From positions 1 to 64,000 of the forward strand of contig NZ_JBHUEE010000009.1 of assembly GCF_042680605.1 (NCBI RefSeq): a stretch of 64,000 bases of DNA, written 5' to 3'. This document shows, piece after piece, positions 59,917-64,000 of this stretch. The translations under genes and the position numbers were made by a program. Within the stretch, counting starts at the first letter, position 1. The number at the start of each line of letters is the position of its first letter. The DNA comes from Allobogoriella deserti (GTDB lineage: Bacteria; Actinomycetota; Actinomycetes; Actinomycetales; Actinomycetaceae). Under the pieces are notes generated by a model. The model did not search any database. It was not told where the DNA came from and saw only the letters and a list, made by a program, of their open reading frames with translations.

Positions 59917-61340
59917 GCGGATTCACCCCGGGCTCGGTCGGCCCCGGCGACGAGGTCGTCGGCGAGGCGCCACAGGCCCGTGCCGTTGGAGGCCTTGATC
60001 AGCACCACGTCACCGGCGCGCAGGTGCGCGTCGAGGACGGCGCGCGCGCCGGCGGTGTCGGGCGTCTCGACCACCTCGGTGCCGCCGAGGCGGGCCGCCC
60101 GGGCCAGCGGGGTCGCGGCGGCTCCGACCGTGATCAGCAGATCGGCAGCGACCTCCGCACCGAGTGCGGCGTGCTCCGTCTCGCTGTCGTCGCCGAGCTC
60201 GAGCATCTCACCGAGCACGGCGATCCGGCGCCGCCCGGCGGCGAGCCGGTCCAGGGCACGCAACGCCGCGCGCACCGAGTCCGGGTTGGCGTTGTACGCG
60301 TCGTCGATCACCCGGATCCCGTCCGCCCGGTCCGTCACCGCCATCCGGTGCGGACTGGCCGCGCCCGCCGAGGCGAGCGCACCGGCCACGACGTCGAGGC
60401 CCACGCCGAGGTGATCGGCCACGGCCGCGGCCGCGAGGGCGTTGCCGACATGGTGCTCACCCACGAGTGCCAGGTTCACCGGCGCCGAGCCGCGCGTGGT
60501 GACCAGCCGGAACCGGGGGTGACCGGCCTCGTCCAGGTCGACGTCTTCGGCACGCACGTCAGCCCGCGTGCCCGCGGCGCGCGAGAAGGTGAGCACCTCC
60601 CGGCCGGCCGCCACGCGGGCCATCGCCGCCACGCGGGGGTCGTCGGCGTTGAGGACGGCCGTACCGCCCTCGGCCAGCCCGGCGACGAGCTCGGACTTGG
60701 CCCGCGCGACGTTGTCGATGCCGCCGAACTCGCCGAGATGAGCCCGGCCGACGGCGAGAACCACGGCGACGTCCGGCGGCGCGATCGAGGTGAGGTAGGT
60801 GAGGTTGCCGATCCGGTCCGCCCCCATCTCGAGCACCAGCGCCGCTGTGGTCTCGGTGGCGCGCAGGACCGTCAGCGGCAGCCCGATCTCGTTGTTGAAC
60901 GACCCCGGCGGGGCGACGACCTCGCCGAGCGGGGCGAGCAGCGACGCGAGTAGGTCCTTCGTCGTGGTCTTGCCGTAGGAGCCGGTCACCGCGACCACCC
61001 GCAGCGGGTGGTCAGGGTCCTCCTCGGCCCGGCGACGGCGCAACTCTGCCAGGGCGTGCCGCGCGAGGCGGCCCAGGGCGGCGGCGACGTCGTCGACCTG
61101 GACCAGCGCCCTGGGGTCGACCCCGGCGACGGGCCGGGAGACCAGCGCGCCGGCGGCGCCGGCCTCGAGTGCGGCGGCGACGTAGTCGTGACCGTCGACG
61201 TGGGCGCCGCCGAACGCAGCGAACAGCGCCCCCTCGGTCACGGCACGTGAGTCGGTGACGACGGCACCGACCCGGTCGTCGGCTCCCGTGTGGCTGCCCC
61301 CGGTGACCGAGGCCACCTCGCTGAGAGTGAGCGGGATCAA
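59913..61340 (-). CDS. murF: UDP-MurNAc-tripeptide-D-alanyl-D-alanine ligase, TTG start
   Basis: MurF adds D-Ala-D-Ala. The 475-residue product has LFAAFGGAHVDGHDYVAAA, the ATP loop AVTGSYGKTTTKDLL near residue 117 (Tyr replacing the more usual Asn/Ser after Ser), PGSFNNEIGLPLT, EMGADRIGNL and DDAYNANPDSVRAAL. The start codon is TTG at 61340, overlapping the murE stop as TTGA, with GGAGG upstream. Confidence 0.96.
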   Translation of the reverse strand: MIPLTLSEVASVTGGSHTGADDRVGAVVTDSRAVTEGALFAAFGGAHVDGHDYVAAALEAGAAGALVSRPVAGVDPRALVQVDDVAAALGRLARHALAELRRRRAEEDPDHPLRVVAVTGSYGKTTTKDLLASLLAPLGEVVAPPGSFNNEIGLPLTVLRATETTAALVLEMGADRIGNLTYLTSIAPPDVAVVLAVGRAHLGEFGGIDNVARAKSELVAGLAEGGTAVLNADDPRVAAMARVAAGREVLTFSRAAGTRADVRAEDVDLDEAGHPRFRLVTTRGSAPVNLALVGEHHVGNALAAAAVADHLGVGLDVVAGALASAGAASPHRMAVTDRADGIRVIDDAYNANPDSVRAALRALDRLAAGRRRIAVLGEMLELGDDSETEHAALGAEVAADLLITVGAAATPLARAARLGGTEVVETPDTAGARAVLDAHLRAGDVVLIKASNGTGLWRLADDLVAGADRARGESA

Positions 61341-62926
61341 CTCCGGCCTCCTCCTCCGGCGCGGTCGGCGAGTGCGCCGCGGACCTCCTCGCGATCATCC
61401 AGGTGGTGCTCCACCCCGGCGATCTCCTGGATCGTCTCGTGCCCGCGCCCGGCCACCAGCACGGTGTCGCGTGGCCCCGCCTCGGCCACGGCGAGACGGA
61501 TGGCCTCGGCACGGTCGCCGACCTCGCGGACGTCCGCATACGGCGCGTGCGCCCGGGCCGCCGCGAGGAGCTCGGCCCGGATGCCGGCCGCGGGCTCGTC
61601 GTGCGGGTCGTCGTCGGTGATGATCACCGCGTCGGCGCTGTCGACCGCCACCCGCGCCATCTCGGGGCGTTTGCCGGTGTCACGCGAACCGGTGGCGCCG
61701 ACCACGAGGACGAGACGCCCGGTGGTCGAGGGCCGGAGCGCCGCGATCGCCTCGGCGAGCGCACCCGGGTTGTGCGCGAAGTCGACGACGACGCGCGGTG
61801 TCTCGGCGAGCTGCTCCATGCGGCCGGGCACGACCGGGGTCATGCCGTCGGCTCCCGCCAGTGCGGAGGCGAGTTCCGCCGTCGGGACACCCGAGGCCAG
61901 GAGCATGACGGCGGCAAGTGCGGCGTTGGCGACGTTGAAGGTTCCCGGCAGGCCGGTCCGGGTGCGCAGCCGCTCGCCGTCGCGGTGGGTGAGGGTGAAG
62001 GCGCCGTCGGCCGTGATCTCGCCGGCCTGCCAGTCGGCGGGGACACCGGTCGTCGAGACCGTGATCAGCTCGCCGGAGTCGCGCGCGCACTGCCCGGCGA
62101 GCCGGCGGCCCCACTCGTCGTCGACGAGGACCACGGCGCAGCGGGAGCGGTCCGGATTGAACAGGGACGCCTTGGCGGCGAAGTAGTCCTCGAGCGTCCC
62201 GTGGTAGTCGAGATGGTCCTGGGTGAGGTTGGTGAACCCGGCCACGTCGAAGACGACCGGATCCACGCGGCCGAGGCCGAGGGCATGGGAGGAGACCTCC
62301 ATGGCGAGGTCGCTGACGCCCGCGCCGACCATGTCGGCGAGTAGCGCCTGCAGATCGGCCGGCTGCGGTGTGGTCAGCACGGCCGGTTCGGAGCGTCCGG
62401 CGACGCGGACCTCGACCGTCCCGATCAGGCCGGTCGTGCGGCCCAGCGCGGCCAGGGCGTGCTCGAGCATGTACGTGGTCGTCGTCTTCCCGTTGGTCCC
62501 CGTGACGGCGAAGGTCCGCATCGCTTCGGCGGGCCGGCCGTACACCTGGGCCGCGATGCGGCCGAGCAGCGCCGGGACGTCGTCCGCGAGCAGCACGGGC
62601 ACCCCGGTACCTCCGGAGGAGGTGAGCTCGGCGAGCCCCTCGGGATCGGTCAGCACCGCAGACGCGCCGCTTCTCACGGCGGCGGGGGCGAAGCGTGCGC
62701 CGTGCACGTGGGCCCCGGCGTGGCCGGCGAAGAGGTCGCCGGGCCGGATGCGCCGGTTGTCCGCGCGCACGCCGGTCACAGCGATCTCGGACCATCCCGC
62801 CGGGGGCTCGTGCGGGGTCAGCGAGAACGCCTCGGCTAGGGCGCCGAGGCGAACGGGTCGGGAGCCTGCTGCGGTCACCGGCCCATTGTGGCCGCTCGCG
62901 TCGCGCCCGCCATCCCGGGTCCTCAC
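61337..62926 (-). CDS. murE: UDP-MurNAc-tripeptide synthetase MurE, probably L-Lys or L-Orn adding
   Basis: MurE adds the third amino acid of the stem peptide. The 529-residue product has the ATP loop VTGTNGKTTTTYML near residue 145, SSHALGLGRVD, and TNLTQDHLDYHGT. The specificity loop reads DDDPHDE (438-444) where meso-diaminopimelate enzymes have DNPR, pointing to L-Lys or L-Orn. GTG 62926 overlaps the ftsI stop as GTGA; GTG 62878 (VTAAGSRPVRL) is an equally plausible later start. Confidence 0.95.
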   Translation of the reverse strand: MRTRDGGRDASGHNGPVTAAGSRPVRLGALAEAFSLTPHEPPAGWSEIAVTGVRADNRRIRPGDLFAGHAGAHVHGARFAPAAVRSGASAVLTDPEGLAELTSSGGTGVPVLLADDVPALLGRIAAQVYGRPAEAMRTFAVTGTNGKTTTTYMLEHALAALGRTTGLIGTVEVRVAGRSEPAVLTTPQPADLQALLADMVGAGVSDLAMEVSSHALGLGRVDPVVFDVAGFTNLTQDHLDYHGTLEDYFAAKASLFNPDRSRCAVVLVDDEWGRRLAGQCARDSGELITVSTTGVPADWQAGEITADGAFTLTHRDGERLRTRTGLPGTFNVANAALAAVMLLASGVPTAELASALAGADGMTPVVPGRMEQLAETPRVVVDFAHNPGALAEAIAALRPSTTGRLVLVVGATGSRDTGKRPEMARVAVDSADAVIITDDDPHDEPAAGIRAELLAAARAHAPYADVREVGDRAEAIRLAVAEAGPRDTVLVAGRGHETIQEIAGVEHHLDDREEVRGALADRAGGGGRS

Positions 62927-64000
62927 TCCCGGGTCTGGAGCTTGAGGTCGGGCGCCGGCTCGGTCGACGGCGGAACGCCGTTTTCCCGCAGTGCGAAGCC
63001 CATCACCTCGCTGAATGTGGGAGCTGCCACAGTGCCGCCGTAGGAGGTGCCGGCACCGTCGTACACGACGACGCCGACGGCGATCTGCGGGTTCTCCGCC
63101 GGGGCGACACCGACGTACGAGCCGAGCCGGTCGCTCAGTCCGCCGGCGCCGTCGGGGATCTCGGCCGTGCCCGTCTTCGCGGCGACGCGGTAGCCCGGCA
63201 CGGCGCCCTGCGGGCCGGTGCCGCCTTCCTGGACGACGGTCTCCATCATGGCCAGCAGATCGTCGGCGGCGTCGGAGTCGAGGACCTGCTCACCGGGGTC
63301 GATCTCAGCCGGGGTGAAGGCACCGTCGCCGTCGGTCGTGCCGTCGACGATGCGCGGGTCGACGCGCACGCCGCCGTTGCCGATCGTGGCGGCCATCGAG
63401 GTGTTCTGCAGCAGCGTGACCGACAGTCCCTGCCCGAACATGGTCGTGTAGCGAGTGCGGCCGTCCCACTCGGACGGCTCGTGGAGGGTCCCGCTCGCCT
63501 CGCCGGGCAGCTCGATGCCGGTGCGCCGGCCGAATCCGAAGCCGCGCAACAGGTCGTACCGGTCGGAGTCGGAGACCATGTCGCCGATCTGCACGGTGGC
63601 GGTGTTCGAGGACATCTGCAGGGCGCCGGTGGTGGTCAGGTGGAGCCGCTCGTGCGGGCTGTTGTCGTGGAAGGTCTGCCCGCCCCGCATCGTGATGCTG
63701 TCCGGGACCTCGAACGGCGTCTCGAGGTCGACGGCCCCTTCCTGCAACGCGAGCGCGAAGGTCGGCAGCTTCCCGGTCGAGCCCGGTTCGTAGGGGTTGG
63801 ACACGGCGCGCGAGCCACGGTCCTCCGGGGCCCAGGCCTGATAGTTGCCGGGGTCGACCGTGTTCGAGTCGGCAAGGGCGAGGATGCGGCCGGTGCCGAT
63901 CTCTTCGACGACGACCGCGCCCCACGGCGCGCCGAACTGCTCGACGGCCTCGTCGATGCTCCGCTGGGCGACGTACTGCAGGTCACGGTCGATCGTGGTG
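62923..64000 (-). CDS. ftsI: Penicillin-binding protein FtsI (PBP3), 3' part
   Basis: This is a partial gene running off the right edge; about 358 C-terminal residues are visible. The transpeptidase domain has the SxxK motif in EPGSTGKLPTF, SxN in QMSSNTATV and KTG in AAKTGTAEIP, in the right order. The frame continues upstream through IDRDLQYVAQRSIDEAV, typical of class-B PBPs before the active site. It crosslinks septal peptidoglycan with FtsW and overlaps murE by 4 bases. Confidence 0.94.
   Translation of the reverse strand, partial: TTIDRDLQYVAQRSIDEAVEQFGAPWGAVVVEEIGTGRILALADSNTVDPGNYQAWAPEDRGSRAVSNPYEPGSTGKLPTFALALQEGAVDLETPFEVPDSITMRGGQTFHDNSPHERLHLTTTGALQMSSNTATVQIGDMVSDSDRYDLLRGFGFGRRTGIELPGEASGTLHEPSEWDGRTRYTTMFGQGLSVTLLQNTSMAATIGNGGVRVDPRIVDGTTDGDGAFTPAEIDPGEQVLDSDAADDLLAMMETVVQEGGTGPQGAVPGYRVAAKTGTAEIPDGAGGLSDRLGSYVGVAPAENPQIAVGVVVYDGAGTSYGGTVAAPTFSEVMGFALRENGVPPSTEPAPDLKLQTRE

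Overview
The window is a roughly 70% GC chromosomal segment packed with housekeeping operons. Most genes are on the minus strand. The order arg operon, pheST, rplT-rpmI-infC, his genes, dnaE, lspA, divIVA, sepF, ftsZ and the mur/fts (dcw) cluster is typical of Actinobacteria. An F420-type (deazaflavin-dependent) oxidoreductase family, Wag31/DivIVA with SepF, a PriA-like HisA and IdeR/DtxR-like control of iron uptake support this. A MurE whose specificity loop reads DDDPHDE instead of the DNPR of meso-DAP enzymes suggests an L-Lys or L-Orn peptidoglycan, as in many Micrococcales. No tRNA, rRNA, CRISPR array, insertion sequence or prophage was seen.

Layout. 93-7493: arginine operon argC-J-B-D-R-G-F, nearly every gene overlapping the next by 4 bases, with an ArgR-box-like element over the argC start. 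7557-10854: a quinone oxidoreductase, a four-carbon acid sugar kinase and an SDR, the last two riding behind pheST. 10847-14603: pheS-pheT. 14843-21890: accessory block with thpR, a five-gene siderophore-iron uptake operon with a DtxR-like box, a deazaflavin oxidoreductase and a small P-loop kinase. 21887-24138: trmH-type methyltransferase, rplT, rpmI and infC behind a structured leader. 24509-31271: nadE, sseB-like, hisA/priA, hisH, an uncharacterised gene, hisB, hisC. 31329-37545: accessory genes separating hisC from hisD (tam, yccF, a RecQ-phosphoribosyltransferase fusion, a GNAT protein, an HxlR regulator with its VOC partner, a DUF385-type protein). 37542-38897: hisD. 38972-42429: DUF222-HNH protein, S4 protein, mgtE. 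42433-48345: dnaE, GNAT, rluD, lspA. 48413-64000: divIVA, yggT, sepF, pgeF, ftsZ, ftsQ, murC, murG, ftsW, murD, mraY, murF, murE and the 3' part of ftsI.

Functional links. The mur/fts genes supply lipid II synthesis and septation as one overlapping transcript, with ftsZ separated by its own regulatory gap. infC-rpmI-rplT has hallmarks of autoregulation: an AUC start codon with a strong Shine-Dalgarno and a hairpin-rich leader. Several units (argC, hisC, hisD, dnaE, the S4 gene, one GNAT gene) carry a -10-like hexamer exactly 7 nt before the start codon and no Shine-Dalgarno, so they are probably leaderless.

The most unusual observations are the AUC start and attenuator-like leader of infC, a long stem enclosing the trmH start codon, duplicated gene 3' ends that repeat the stop codon in four accessory genes, tandem CTTG-N7-CAAG operators next to an HxlR gene, the RecQ-phosphoribosyltransferase fusion, and the break in the his locus. 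I did not find a clearly novel multi-gene defence or metabolic system. All coordinates come from reading the sequence; no database search was possible.
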